Assembly (NCBI GenBank): GCA_964440915.1
Contig: CAYTTV010000001.1
Location: 81,655-145,654, forward strand
Direction of reading: 5' to 3'
DNA: 64,000 nt
DNA from: CAMPJM01 sp964440915
GTDB taxonomy: Bacteria; Bacteroidota; Bacteroidia; Cytophagales; Cyclobacteriaceae
A program made the position numbers and the translations under genes. Of the stretch, positions 44,912 through 54,375 are shown piece after piece. Numbering within the stretch: the stretch's first letter is position 1; every line of letters begins with the position of its first letter. The notes under the pieces were generated by a model. It saw only the letters and a list, made by a program, of their open reading frames with translations, was not told the origin of the DNA and did no database searches.

Positions 44912-46813
44912 TTATGTATCGTTAAGAAATACCATCCTTGTATTATCCGCTTTTCTGATATTAGTATAAAACTCCCTTAGTGCTTCGTAATTATCTGGAG
45001 AATACCTCCCTTTTTTCAGTTGAATTCTCCTATAATAGACCAACGTACCCCCCTCCACTGCAAAAGATGCTTCATAATCCCCAAAAACAGAGGAAATCAG
45101 TATAGACTCTGGTATAAATTCAGGATATATCTGTTCTGGCAAATAATAGCGAATGGTATCGAAATCGGTCCAACCCATCTTTATAACGATATCACTTTGG
45201 CGATTCTGATTAATTTCAGGCACAAAGCTATTCCGGTTCATTAGGTTTGGGTTGAGAAAAAACCTTTTCCCACTCCCAGTACCCAATCCAGCAATATTCA
45301 GCTTTACATCTATTCTAGCAGAAGGGAGTTTTTCTTTTATATGGTCAACTTCAAAATACTCCAAATCGAAACTAGGGATGTTTATATTACTATGGAGCCA
45401 CTTTTCCAGTGCATCTTTCTGATTTAACACGGCATATAAGCCGTCATTTTCATATTGCAATCCAGTATATGTGGTCGAAACAGAGACTTTAGCATTCCCA
45501 TCTCTCGCAATAAAAACATCCGCAGTCCTTATCTGGGAATTTTGCTCCTCATTGTAAGCAGGTGTTTTTACAAGTGTTGATCCTTGCTCAGAGATAAGCA
45601 GCGCATAGCGATCGCTAGTAAATGTACCCAAATAGCCAAAGGGATTGGTTTGACTTGTGCATTCAAGCCATATGGTATCTTGAGCATTCGGCACTGCAAC
45701 AATAGCATGATTGAACTGATGGCTGGGTAGATCTGTCTGCACAGGTGCCGCATCCCAGCCAGCATTTATCAGTGCGTAATATCCCTTTATGCCCACCTCT
45801 TGTAACAAAGCAATCATATAGTTAGATAAAGCTTTGCAGTCCCCGTAGCCAGTCTGGTCTACTACTGAAGCTTCGAATGGTTGTAATCCTCCTATACCCA
45901 ATTGAATACTCACGTAGCGGGTTCTGTTTTGCATATATTCATATAAGACCTTTGCTTTTTCTTCAATGGTGTTCTTTCCGTTGACAAGTTCATGTGCTTT
46001 TGATTTTGTAGCTTCATTGAGGCCTGATGTCCCTTGCCCTAACAAATTGATCCAATTGCCATAATTCTCCCAAGTATCCATAATACCGGCATATGCATCG
46101 TATTTAAATTTAGTAGGGGCTACCATGATATATGGAATAACTTCGTAAGGAGAAGATCCAAACGATTCTCCTTTTAATGCGTTCATATTGTGGAACTCCC
46201 ATCTCAGGGTTTCCATACCTTTTTCACGGGTTGCAGTAGGTTCAGCCACAATATTCATGACCTTATATCGTGGGGCAAGATCAGGAGGATAGGTCAAAAA
46301 ATAGGAAGCGCTTTCTACTGCTATTTTCAGGTTGGGTATTACCACAAAAGAGGGAATTGAATAGAGATACTTGTACCGCACTTCATAATCGAATTCTACA
46401 GTATAGGGATATCTGTTTGTAGAAAGGTCGGCAAATTTTACCCTTGAATCTTCATATAAAGAAAATCCAGAAACAGCGCTTTGATCCTGTATATCGTTTT
46501 TCTTCAACTTCCTTATTAACTTTCCCTGAGCATCATAAACGGCCCCAGAAAAAGTATTCACCTTTCTGTGCTGATCGTAATAAAGATACCGAGAGGCATA
46601 ACCTTTAGCATTTTCATTTAGAATAGTAAAAACCACTTTTACTTTGTAAAGCGCTTCATCACTACCTATTATTGTAAAAGCAGCATCTGATTGTCTGATT
46701 ACCATATCTGCACCTTGCAGCAATGCTGGAGATATCTTGTTTACGGAAAACTGATCAGCATTAGCAAATACCAAATGCTGACAAAACAGGATGTAAATCA
46801 ACAGATAACGCAT
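44912..46813 (-). CDS. DUF3857 / transglutaminase-like protein with intact Cys-His pair
   Basis: The 633-aa exported protein has a signal peptide, an N-terminal DUF3857 domain (about 45-210) and a transglutaminase-like core. Its Cys is in YGDCKALSNYM (about residue 324) and its His in HQFNHAIVAV (about 367); Glu rather than Asp is in WLECTSQ (about 382). The C-terminal part is a DUF2569/DUF3858-like beta region. It could be a periplasmic peptidase or crosslinking enzyme, but no substrate is known. It lies 9 bases after a paralogue on the same strand and is convergent with recN. Confidence 0.85.
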   Translation of the reverse strand: MRYLLIYILFCQHLVFANADQFSVNKISPALLQGADMVIRQSDAAFTIIGSDEALYKVKVVFTILNENAKGYASRYLYYDQHRKVNTFSGAVYDAQGKLIRKLKKNDIQDQSAVSGFSLYEDSRVKFADLSTNRYPYTVEFDYEVRYKYLYSIPSFVVIPNLKIAVESASYFLTYPPDLAPRYKVMNIVAEPTATREKGMETLRWEFHNMNALKGESFGSSPYEVIPYIMVAPTKFKYDAYAGIMDTWENYGNWINLLGQGTSGLNEATKSKAHELVNGKNTIEEKAKVLYEYMQNRTRYVSIQLGIGGLQPFEASVVDQTGYGDCKALSNYMIALLQEVGIKGYYALINAGWDAAPVQTDLPSHQFNHAIVAVPNAQDTIWLECTSQTNPFGYLGTFTSDRYALLISEQGSTLVKTPAYNEEQNSQIRTADVFIARDGNAKVSVSTTYTGLQYENDGLYAVLNQKDALEKWLHSNINIPSFDLEYFEVDHIKEKLPSARIDVKLNIAGLGTGSGKRFFLNPNLMNRNSFVPEINQNRQSDIVIKMGWTDFDTIRYYLPEQIYPEFIPESILISSVFGDYEASFAVEGGTLVYYRRIQLKKGRYSPDNYEALREFYTNIRKADNTRMVFLNDT

Positions 46814-46822
46814 AGTGATGGC

Positions 46823-48757
46823 TTAATTTACCTTCTTTAAAACGATTTGCTCAGCTTGCATGGCCACAATCTGATTGTAGAATTCCCTTAAGTTTTGGTA
46901 TTCGGACTGGACAAACAAGCTTTTATTGATGCTCAAATTACTTGTGATAAAGATGCTGTTGCCATTATTGACAATGTTGAAGGTAAATCTTGCAGCATTA
47001 TCAGGCAAGGCTATAATTTTGCGACTTGGCAACTCCTCCACCACAAAACTTTCTGGGATGGTGATTTGGCTCATATATATTCTTTCAAAAGGGCTTGAAA
47101 AATCAACTGGATATTCCCTCACCAAAGATTTAAAAGGATTCTCCTCCACTTCATAAATCAGATACGGTCTGATATAAACAAGATCGCCAGCCATCATTGC
47201 ATGGTCCTGTATAGATACTTCATACTTTTCTTGAACCTGCTCTTCTGATGCCTTAATTCCTTGGAACTCGTTACCGAGTATATCCCATGAGGTTTTCTCT
47301 GCAATTCCTTTCAAATATCCCTCCTCTCCTTTCGCAAGATATTCTTTTCGCATGTTATAGGCGTCATACCTGTTTCTGACGAAATTGACCTCGCCTTCCA
47401 AAAGTCCGGCTTCATCTAAAGTCAAGTTGGCGGATATCATTATTTTAGATTTTTCTTTTTCCTCTAGTTTTACCCAGTCTACAGGCCTGTTCTTTGAAAC
47501 CAACAGCCCATAGCCATTTAGGCACCTTTCCGGCAATATTTCTTGAGGTAAATTACGGTGAGTAGCATCTAACAACAACCGCTCATTTTCTAAATTAACA
47601 GCGCATACCACATAATTAAATTGCCTCAACATAGAAAACTGTTGTCGCACAAATCCGTGGTCTCTTGTACTAAGGAGTACTAAATCTACATCCAGCTTAG
47701 CAGTCTGCAACATTGAGGCCAATGCCAGGTTGATATCGGCAGAAGAGCCTTTGCCTTCTTTAAAAGCATTTCTCAAATTACTAGTAGAAAAATCCGATAC
47801 TTCATTCCATATCAGATTTTCTTTTACATATTCATAAATGACCTTAACTTTCTCTTTAGGGTCTTCTAAGCCATCAGTCAGCTCTCGAGTAGTCTTATTC
47901 AAGAATGAAGAGCCATTCACTACACCACCTACATAGTTGCTTTCCCATAACTGCTCCTTAATTTTCCCCCATGAGCCCATATAATCATGATAAATGCCGT
48001 TCAGCTTATAATGAGAAAGTGCAAAATTAATTTTTGAAATATAATCATCTTCGCAGGTCATATAAGGCTCCGCTTTGAAAGCAGGTGCATCCTTGACTAC
48101 CCACCTGTGAACCTCATAGTTGTGCTGTGCGGTACTTGTCTTCTTGCTTTCATTTATTGCCATGCGCAAGTAGCCTTGCATATATCTTTCATATACAAAA
48201 AAGTCTGGGATATTGGCTCGATACTCACTCCAGATCACCGGAATGGTTCTTTGAAATCTCCATGATGGGAAGTTAAAAAAAAACTCTGAGTGGACTTTAT
48301 AACTTACTTCAAGGATAGAGCCTACTCTAACATCCTCTAGTGCAAACTTATAGAGATTGTAGTCATTATTAACCCTCTCTGTAAAAATGCCCTTCTTCGA
48401 CAACTTCGTAGAAGATTTGTCTCCATCCTGAAAATTATATGTCACGGCCTTTAGGTTGGAAACATTTTCAGACTTAGAACCTTGTTGATAAAGAGGTATA
48501 GAAAAATCCGCCCATTCTAGGCCTTCCTTTTTCAATATCTTAATCCTGATGTGCCGTTCAAAAACTAATCTACCTGTTTGAATATTGATATAAGCATGCC
48601 CGTAATCTGTTAATACGACGGCTGCGGCAGAAGAATCTAACGCATAATGCTTCATGGTCATTTCTTCTTTAGTGAAATCGCCAAACTTAATCGGTGGTTT
48701 TTGGGAAAAAGCAAGAAACGGCAAGAACCAAATAGCTAGTATGAATGATTTTTTCAT
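46823..48757 (-). CDS. DUF3857 / transglutaminase-like protein with degenerate active site
   Basis: The 644-aa paralogue of the next gene has a signal peptide (MKKSFILAIWFLPFLAFSQ) and the same DUF3857 plus transglutaminase-like layout. The catalytic Cys position reads GSSADIN (about residue 336), and the His position is Tyr in QFNYVVCAV; only the Asp in LLLDATHR remains. It is probably not catalytic. The frame extends nine codons upstream to 48784, but that ATG lies inside an inverted repeat, and the signal peptide marks 48757 as the start. The two genes probably form one operon. Confidence 0.84.
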   Translation of the reverse strand: MKKSFILAIWFLPFLAFSQKPPIKFGDFTKEEMTMKHYALDSSAAAVVLTDYGHAYINIQTGRLVFERHIRIKILKKEGLEWADFSIPLYQQGSKSENVSNLKAVTYNFQDGDKSSTKLSKKGIFTERVNNDYNLYKFALEDVRVGSILEVSYKVHSEFFFNFPSWRFQRTIPVIWSEYRANIPDFFVYERYMQGYLRMAINESKKTSTAQHNYEVHRWVVKDAPAFKAEPYMTCEDDYISKINFALSHYKLNGIYHDYMGSWGKIKEQLWESNYVGGVVNGSSFLNKTTRELTDGLEDPKEKVKVIYEYVKENLIWNEVSDFSTSNLRNAFKEGKGSSADINLALASMLQTAKLDVDLVLLSTRDHGFVRQQFSMLRQFNYVVCAVNLENERLLLDATHRNLPQEILPERCLNGYGLLVSKNRPVDWVKLEEKEKSKIMISANLTLDEAGLLEGEVNFVRNRYDAYNMRKEYLAKGEEGYLKGIAEKTSWDILGNEFQGIKASEEQVQEKYEVSIQDHAMMAGDLVYIRPYLIYEVEENPFKSLVREYPVDFSSPFERIYMSQITIPESFVVEELPSRKIIALPDNAARFTFNIVNNGNSIFITSNLSINKSLFVQSEYQNLREFYNQIVAMQAEQIVLKKVN

Positions 48758-48762
48758 GGGTG

Positions 48763-48785
48763 ATTGTATTATTTGATAATACAAT
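48763..48785. promoter_or_regulatory. 9-bp perfect inverted repeat before the DUF3857 pair
   Basis: ATTGTATTA and TAATACAAT flank a 5-base spacer and end 5 bases upstream of the minus-strand ATG at 48757. It could be an operator or a 5' UTR hairpin that shields the start. Confidence 0.5.
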
Positions 48786-48925
48786 ATGAGTAATTTTTAC
48801 AATAATAGAAAATACATAACATTTTCTTTCTTACACCATACTTTGACAATGCTCAAAGAGAAGGCGATTTTCGTCATTTTCTATATTCCTCTATTCACTC
48901 ATGCTGTGCACTTAGGATATTCTTT

Positions 48926-48933
48926 TATATTTG
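48926..48933 (+). promoter_or_regulatory. -7 promoter element of fabI
   Basis: TATATTTG matches TAnnTTTG exactly, 33 bases before the ATG. The -33 box is weak (TGTG at 17 bases). Confidence 0.5.
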
Positions 48934-48966
48934 CATGGCAGATTATAACAAATTCATTTTTATACT

Positions 48967-49779
48967 ATGGCAAACAACATACTTAAGGGCAAAAGAGGAA
49001 TTATTTTCGGTGCTTTGGATGAAAACTCTATCGCTTGGAAAGTGGCACTTAAAGCCAAAGCAGAAGGAGCCTCATTTACACTCACTAATGCCCCTATCGC
49101 AATGCGTATGGGAGAAATCAAAAAACTTGCAGCCACATGCGATGCCGAAATTATCCCGGCAGATGCTACCTCTACAGAAGACCTTGAGAATTTATTCATC
49201 AAAAGTCAAGAGATATTGGGAGGTAAGCTTGATTTCGTCCTTCATTCCATAGGCATGAGCCCTAACGTCCGGAAAGGCCGTTCTTATGGCGACCTTAATT
49301 ATGAGTGGTTCCTAAAAACACTGGATGTCTCAGGGATATCTTTCCATAAGGTATTGCAGACGGCTGAAAAAACGGATGCCTTGAACGAATGGGGATCGGT
49401 CTTAGCCCTTTCTTACATTGCTGCGCAAAAAACTTTCCCTGATTATTCAGATATGGCACAAGCCAAAGCGGTGTTAGAATCCATCGCAAGAAGTTATGGC
49501 TATAGATTTGCCAAATCAAAAAAGGTTAGAGTCAACACAATCTCTCAATCCCCTACTAAAACCACTGCGGGTACAGGCGTGACGGGTTTCGACGCTTTTT
49601 TTGAATATGCAGACAAGATGTCGCCCTTGGGCAATGCCAGTGCCGAGGATTGCGCCAATTATATTATCATGATGTTTTCGGACTATACTCGAATGGTAAC
49701 CATGCAGAACCTTATGCACGATGGAGGCTTCTCTTCTACCGGTATTACCGAAGAGATTGTGGAAATGATCAGCAAATAG
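48967..49779 (+). CDS. fabI: enoyl-ACP reductase (NADH)
   Basis: FabI reduces trans-2-enoyl-ACP in the last step of each fatty acid elongation round. The 270-aa SDR-type protein has KRGIIFGALDENSIAWK (dinucleotide binding), LHSIGMSPN, the active-site Tyr-x6-Lys in YSDMAQAKAVLES, and RVNTISQSPTKTTAG. It is monocistronic or joined to ispE 109 bases downstream. Confidence 0.96.
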   Translation: MANNILKGKRGIIFGALDENSIAWKVALKAKAEGASFTLTNAPIAMRMGEIKKLAATCDAEIIPADATSTEDLENLFIKSQEILGGKLDFVLHSIGMSPNVRKGRSYGDLNYEWFLKTLDVSGISFHKVLQTAEKTDALNEWGSVLALSYIAAQKTFPDYSDMAQAKAVLESIARSYGYRFAKSKKVRVNTISQSPTKTTAGTGVTGFDAFFEYADKMSPLGNASAEDCANYIIMMFSDYTRMVTMQNLMHDGGFSSTGITEEIVEMISK

Positions 49780-49888
49780 CAATTTTATTTGAGAGTAGGC
49801 AATGGATAAGTAATAAGGACATTAAGCGCCCAATTATCCCTTGCTTACTCTCGTTTCCTACTTGGGTTATATCCTCCATATTTGGCTT

Positions 49889-50701
49889 ATGATCTCCTTC
49901 CCTCACGCAAAAATTAACTTAGGCTTATATGTCACTGAGAAGAGGCTTGATGGATATCACAACATCTCTTCCTGCTTCTACCCGATTGGTTGGTCAGACG
50001 CCCTGGAAATCATTCCTTCTCCCTCTTTAAATCTTTCTTCTTCGGGATTGGCCATTCCTGGCAACGTAGCGGATAACTTATGTATGAAAGCCTATGAACT
50101 GCTTCAGAAAAAATTTGACCTGCCTCCTGTTAAGATTCATTTGCACAAAGTTATCCCAACGGGTGCCGGACTTGGAGGAGGGTCATCAGACGGCGCATTT
50201 GTTCTGAAAACGCTCAATAAAATATTTGAGCTTTCATTGAAAGAAGAAGCTTTGGAAGATTATGCGGGCATGCTGGGCAGCGATTGTCCTTTCTTTATTA
50301 AAGGAAAACCTGTTGTGGCCACTGGCACCGGTAATATTTTCGAGCCTGTTGCACTGTCTTTACAGGGTTATACTTTATTAGTTATCCATCCACAGATTAC
50401 CGTGAACACTGCTGAAGCTTATCGCCAAATTGTCCCCAAAAAACCGGAACGTGAGATTTGGGAAATTCTGAGCCTTCCAATAGAAGATTGGAAAAACACT
50501 TTGAGCAATGACTTTGAAGCGTCTGTTTTTCAAAAGTTTCCTGAAATAGCCTCCATCAAAACAGGGCTATACGACCTGGGGGCAGCCTATGCCAGCATGA
50601 GCGGCTCAGGCTCCTCAGTTTTTGGCCTCTTCCCAAGTGATATTATTCCTCCAACATCTTATTTCCCTGATCACTATCAAATATGGAAGCAAGCGCTTTA
50701 A
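49889..50701 (+). CDS. ispE: 4-diphosphocytidyl-2-C-methyl-D-erythritol kinase
   Basis: IspE phosphorylates CDP-methylerythritol in the MEP route to isoprenoids. The 270-aa GHMP kinase has FPHAKINLGLYVTEKRLDGY at the N-terminus, PTGAGLGGGSSDGAFVLK (ATP loop), LGSDCPFF, and ASMSGSGSSVFGLF near the end. The frame is open 16 codons earlier, but MISFPHAKINLGL matches the family start. Confidence 0.95.
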   Translation: MISFPHAKINLGLYVTEKRLDGYHNISSCFYPIGWSDALEIIPSPSLNLSSSGLAIPGNVADNLCMKAYELLQKKFDLPPVKIHLHKVIPTGAGLGGGSSDGAFVLKTLNKIFELSLKEEALEDYAGMLGSDCPFFIKGKPVVATGTGNIFEPVALSLQGYTLLVIHPQITVNTAEAYRQIVPKKPEREIWEILSLPIEDWKNTLSNDFEASVFQKFPEIASIKTGLYDLGAAYASMSGSGSSVFGLFPSDIIPPTSYFPDHYQIWKQAL

Positions 50702-50788
50702 GCTTTCTATTGGGATTGGTGAAATGCACGACGCTTGAACAGGCTTGATAGATGATATTTGGAGGTATTATAGGGCGTTTACCCCTTC

Positions 50789-51535
50789 TTATTGGGAGGT
50801 CTCAACTGAAATCAACTCCACTTCAAAGATTAGCGTAGCATAAGGAGGAATTTGATTTCCGGCTCCTCTCTCGCCATAGGCCAAATCATAGGGGATGTAT
50901 AATGTCCATTGGTCCCCTTCTTGCATCAGCTGCAAAGCTTCTGTCCATCCGGGGATGACTTGATTTGTGCCAAAAGTAATAGGCTCTCCTCTTTCTATAG
51001 AACTATCAAAAACGGTCCCATCTACAAGTTTGCCTTCGTAATGAACCTTAACTTTGTCCTCAAGTTTTGGGGTCTTGCCATTACCTTTTACTTTTATTTC
51101 ATACTGCAGACCACTTGGCGTTTCTGTTACCCCTTCTCTTAAACTGTTTTTCTCCAGAAATTCAGCAGACTCTAATTTCATCCTTTCCATCTTCGCCTCA
51201 TAAGCACCTTGTACGTACTCCTGAACTACAAACTCTGCTTCCTCTTTCTCCAACTTTAAAGGTCTGTCATTCAACACATCTTGAAAGCCCGCTTGTAATG
51301 CTTCTAAAGATAAGTTCTCTAGGCCTTGGGCTTCCATGTTAGAAGATACTACCATTCCTAAAGCATAACTTGCCCTTTCCACCTCATTGTCAAAGTCAAC
51401 TTCATAATCTTTCTTCAAATCCGCTATTTCTGTTTTCAACCGATCAATATCTGCCCGTAATTCTTTTTTAGACTGTGCAAAAAGTGACGTTGCAGCAAAG
51501 AAAATAGTGACTAAAGTGAGGAACATTCTCTTCAT
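50789..51535 (-). CDS. FKBP-type peptidyl-prolyl isomerase (FkpA/Mip-like)
   Basis: The 248-aa protein has a signal peptide (MKRMFLTLVTIFFAATSLFAQ), a short coiled coil, a Mip-type helical dimerisation domain (about 50-125, ASYALGMVVSSNM), and a C-terminal FKBP domain (about 140-245). The FKBP domain carries KVHYEGKLVDGTVFDSS and YIPYDLAYGERGAG. It probably assists folding in the periplasm. The gene is convergent with ispE. Confidence 0.93.
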   Translation of the reverse strand: MKRMFLTLVTIFFAATSLFAQSKKELRADIDRLKTEIADLKKDYEVDFDNEVERASYALGMVVSSNMEAQGLENLSLEALQAGFQDVLNDRPLKLEKEEAEFVVQEYVQGAYEAKMERMKLESAEFLEKNSLREGVTETPSGLQYEIKVKGNGKTPKLEDKVKVHYEGKLVDGTVFDSSIERGEPITFGTNQVIPGWTEALQLMQEGDQWTLYIPYDLAYGERGAGNQIPPYATLIFEVELISVETSQ

Positions 51536-51650
51536 TGTATCTTTTATTTATTTGAAGAGCAAAGAAAGGAAATATTACGGATTATTATCCATAATTATTG
51601 AAATTTTATGGGCAAAGGGAAGCTATAAAGACATGTTTGGCTTATGAGCC

Positions 51651-52250
51651 TCACTTATTTTGGACAATCATAGTTTTCAAGTCGCTCTCTACGTCCACAT
51701 CTCTAAGAACCGCTAGAAGGCATGCAGACAAATTGTTTTCTTCGATATCTTTTACGGTTTCTATCAACACCGAACCAGAACTCCAATGCTTATTCCTGAA
51801 TAGGAAAGGAAGGCGTTCTTTCATGCCGATAAGGTAATATCCGCCGTCTAGGCTGGGGCCTATTACAACGTCATGCTCTGCTAGCCTTAAATAGGCATCA
51901 GTAACTATTTTTTCATCAAGTTCATAACAATCGCTGCCTATGACGCAAACAGCTTTATACCCCTTATGAAAGCCCCACTCTAGCGCATGCATCATCCTCT
52001 CACCAAGCTCGCTTCCCTTTTGGTAGTGCTTTTGAAAAATAGCATTATCCCATTCATCGGAGTGGTCTACATAATCGGAATAAAAGACGACCTTATCAAA
52101 AGGTAGGTTTTGCGTGATAAGACGGGTATGCTCTAACAACTGCTTGTATACACTTAATGCTTCCTCCTCTCCTATTGATGCTGCCAGACGGGTTTTCACT
52201 TTACCTAGCTCAGGGTTTTTCACCAAAATGATTAAAAGATTATTTTCCAT
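51651..52250 (-). CDS. DUF2064 / TIGR04282 family glycosyltransferase-like protein
   Basis: The 199-aa GT-A-like protein has the family signatures VKNPELGKVKTRLAA, VIGSDCYEL and GPSLDGGYYLIGM. Some members are linked to arsenosugar synthesis by gene context, but no arsenic gene is found here, so the substrate is open. It is preceded by a 397-base non-coding gap. Confidence 0.88.
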   Translation of the reverse strand: MENNLLIILVKNPELGKVKTRLAASIGEEEALSVYKQLLEHTRLITQNLPFDKVVFYSDYVDHSDEWDNAIFQKHYQKGSELGERMMHALEWGFHKGYKAVCVIGSDCYELDEKIVTDAYLRLAEHDVVIGPSLDGGYYLIGMKERLPFLFRNKHWSSGSVLIETVKDIEENNLSACLLAVLRDVDVESDLKTMIVQNK

Positions 52251-52647
52251 ATTTAAAACATTTAGGCTATTAGCGCGACAGGCAACCCCGCTGCCTTCCT
52301 AGTATGCATACCCTAATTGTAAAACTAAGGATTCAGCTACCATGCGCGATAGGTTATTTTAAACTACTACTGTCTGCAAAGATTAAAATTTGTAGAAGTT
52401 AGCAAAAAAAATTCAAAATACGGGTTAACCACACCGCTATTATCAAAACTATACAGTTTAATTTTTATGTATTTTAACTTGAAGCTCAGGTGGATACAAA
52501 AAGTCGCAATATGCCTACTAAACCAATCTATGATTCCTGCCTAGAAGCTTCAATAAACTAAAACGGAGTTTCTATTGATAGAATCCGATACAAGTTTCTT
52601 TGTTTAAGAATCTAAGCTTCAGTAGTATGCATTGATGTATAAATTAT
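52251..52647. other. 397-base intergenic region with small palindromes
   Basis: No gene is supported. Near the DUF2064 start lie a hairpin AGGCA/TGCCT (52280-52296), the palindrome GTATGCATAC (52302-52311), and two similar words GCGCGACAGG (52273-52282) and GCGCGATAGG (52344-52353). The remainder is AT-rich without clear signals. Confidence 0.4.
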
Positions 52648-53469
52648 TTATTCTACCTCATATAGGAATATATCCACAGCTTTCTGCGATATAAAATACA
52701 GGCGCGTATCCGTAGCCAACACAAGCTCATATGTTTGCTCTGTAGGAACAGAAATTATATTTTCTTCTCCTGTATAAAGGTCATAGAAAAGAACCTCGTC
52801 CCCGCTCAGGAAATAAAGCTTGTTCTGAAGAAAATTAAAATAACGCACTTTGGCAAAAGGGAGTGTTTTGATGTAGTTGCCCAAATTATCGAACACATAA
52901 ATTCCCGATTGATAATCGGCCATAAAGACCAGGTGTTGATATTCTCGCAAATGTGCGCCTTGAAAGTTTTTCTCCACTCTACCCGACAAATCCGTCACTA
53001 TATCCAAAGTATTATATCCTGTATTAAACTTTTTCAGGGCAAAATCTCTGTCGTCAAAAACCCATATGTTGTTATCACTACCAGGGGCAAGCAAACGGGC
53101 AAAGATATTTTGAGACAAGGAGTGTGTGGCTACTTGCGTTAAAAACCTATTCAAAAGCCTATATTCCTGAAGCCCTTCATAAAAAAGGAGTATATTCAGC
53201 GTTTCCCAAGCCTCTACATATTCAATATTTCCTTTCCTATCAGGCGAATACGTATAAAGTAGTGTCCCTATACTGTCCATTTTAAATAAGCTGCCCTTAT
53301 TGTCGGCTATATAAATATTGCCTGCACGGTCTATCGAACCTGTTACAGCACGGTTGGTTAAAGAAATTTTTCTTTCCAAAGAGATGGATTGACCATGCGC
53401 TTGGCTGACAAAAAGCAAGGCCAAACATAAAGCTCCTAAAGCACCTATGGTTTGTAGAAATTTATTCAA
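52648..53469 (-). CDS. exported beta-propeller-like protein of unknown function
   Basis: The 273-aa product has repeats resembling NHL or six-bladed propeller strands, for example GSIDRAGNIYIADNKGSLFK and GIYVFDNLGNYIKTLPF. The frame is open to an ATG at 53499, overlapping lpxH by 38 bases. A TTG at 53469 instead gives MNKFLQTIGALGALCLALLF, a clean signal peptide ending AHGQ, with only 8 bases of overlap. I use the TTG. It is probably periplasmic or at the cell surface; the role is unknown. It may be co-translated with lpxH. Confidence 0.75.
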   Translation of the reverse strand: MNKFLQTIGALGALCLALLFVSQAHGQSISLERKISLTNRAVTGSIDRAGNIYIADNKGSLFKMDSIGTLLYTYSPDRKGNIEYVEAWETLNILLFYEGLQEYRLLNRFLTQVATHSLSQNIFARLLAPGSDNNIWVFDDRDFALKKFNTGYNTLDIVTDLSGRVEKNFQGAHLREYQHLVFMADYQSGIYVFDNLGNYIKTLPFAKVRYFNFLQNKLYFLSGDEVLFYDLYTGEENIISVPTEQTYELVLATDTRLYFISQKAVDIFLYEVE

Positions 53470-54232
53470 AAGAGCGCAATTTAAACTCCTTGCCATCAAA
53501 AACCCCGTATGGGCTATAGTTTACCCATTCGCCTAAGTTGATATACCGACTATTTTCATTCACTTTCAGATCTAAAGGGAGATGCCTATGGCCAAAAACA
53601 TAATAATCATGATGCGTCTGTTTTTCCACTTCACGTGCATACTGAAACAACCATTCATGCTCTTCCCCTTGGAAACTTTCGTCTTCTTTTGAATTGCTTA
53701 TCCTACTTTGCCGTGACCAATAATTAGCTAGAGAAAGTCCTAGATTAGGGTGTATACGGGCAAAAAGCCATTGGCAAACAGGATTTTGAAAGACTTTCTT
53801 TAGCATTTTGTACATAGGATCGCCAGGACCTAAACCATCGCCATGTCCCAAATACAACAGATGTCCATTTACTGCCAACTGCTGTGGTTCTCTATACACG
53901 GGGATATTTAACTCTTGTGGGAAGTAATCAAACATCCACATATCATGGTTGCCTGTGAACAGCTTTACTGCGACACCATTGTCCGTCAGCTCTGCCAATT
54001 TCCCTTGCAGCCTGACGAATCCTTTCGGGATAGCATGGGCATACTCAAACCAAAAATCAAATATGTCACCCAATAAGAATATGGTATGGGCTTCATGTTT
54101 AATACTATCCAACCATCGCACTATTTTCTTTTCTCTCTCTAAGCTCGATGGCTTATCAGGGACACCTAGGTGAAAGTCAGAAGCAAAAAACAGCTTTTTG
54201 TCTACAGGTAGTTTATCTATGGGAGGCAACAT
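53462..54232 (-). CDS. lpxH: UDP-2,3-diacylglucosamine diphosphatase
   Basis: LpxH cleaves UDP-2,3-diacylglucosamine to lipid X in lipid A synthesis. The 256-aa calcineurin-like phosphoesterase has all metal motifs: SDFHLG, GDIFDFW, GNHD, GHGDG and FGHRHLPLD. The helical insert (about 125-190) is typical of LpxH. It overlaps the propeller gene by 8 bases. Confidence 0.94.
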   Translation of the reverse strand: MLPPIDKLPVDKKLFFASDFHLGVPDKPSSLEREKKIVRWLDSIKHEAHTIFLLGDIFDFWFEYAHAIPKGFVRLQGKLAELTDNGVAVKLFTGNHDMWMFDYFPQELNIPVYREPQQLAVNGHLLYLGHGDGLGPGDPMYKMLKKVFQNPVCQWLFARIHPNLGLSLANYWSRQSRISNSKEDESFQGEEHEWLFQYAREVEKQTHHDYYVFGHRHLPLDLKVNENSRYINLGEWVNYSPYGVFDGKEFKLRSFE

Positions 54233-54291
54233 CCTTTTGGGTTGGGAATATTATAAAGATACGAACGGTTGTTTCTATGTGAATCAAATAT

Positions 54292-54350
54292 GCAAAAAGC
54301 CAAAAGGCTGCTTGGGGGATAAAAACTACACCTTTCCAAACAGCCTTTTG
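54292..54350 (-). terminator. intrinsic terminator of ftsH
   Basis: CAAAAGGCTG pairs perfectly with CAGCCTTTTG, extended by TTGG/CCAA after one mismatch, with a 20-base loop. On the minus strand a CTTTTT run follows. It lies 26 bases after the ftsH stop. Confidence 0.85.
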
Positions 54351-54375
54351 TAAGCAAATAACATTATTCTAAATT

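Noticed and set aside
48786..48986. 66-codon plus-strand ORF before fabI
   Set aside because: It overlaps the fabI start and promoter in another frame and has no recognisable features.
52280..52296. Hairpin with GGCAACC considered as a second SAM or cobalamin riboswitch
   Set aside because: Only the GGCAACC word is present; the other SAM-I helices and the AAGGTGC core are missing, as are cobalamin box motifs.
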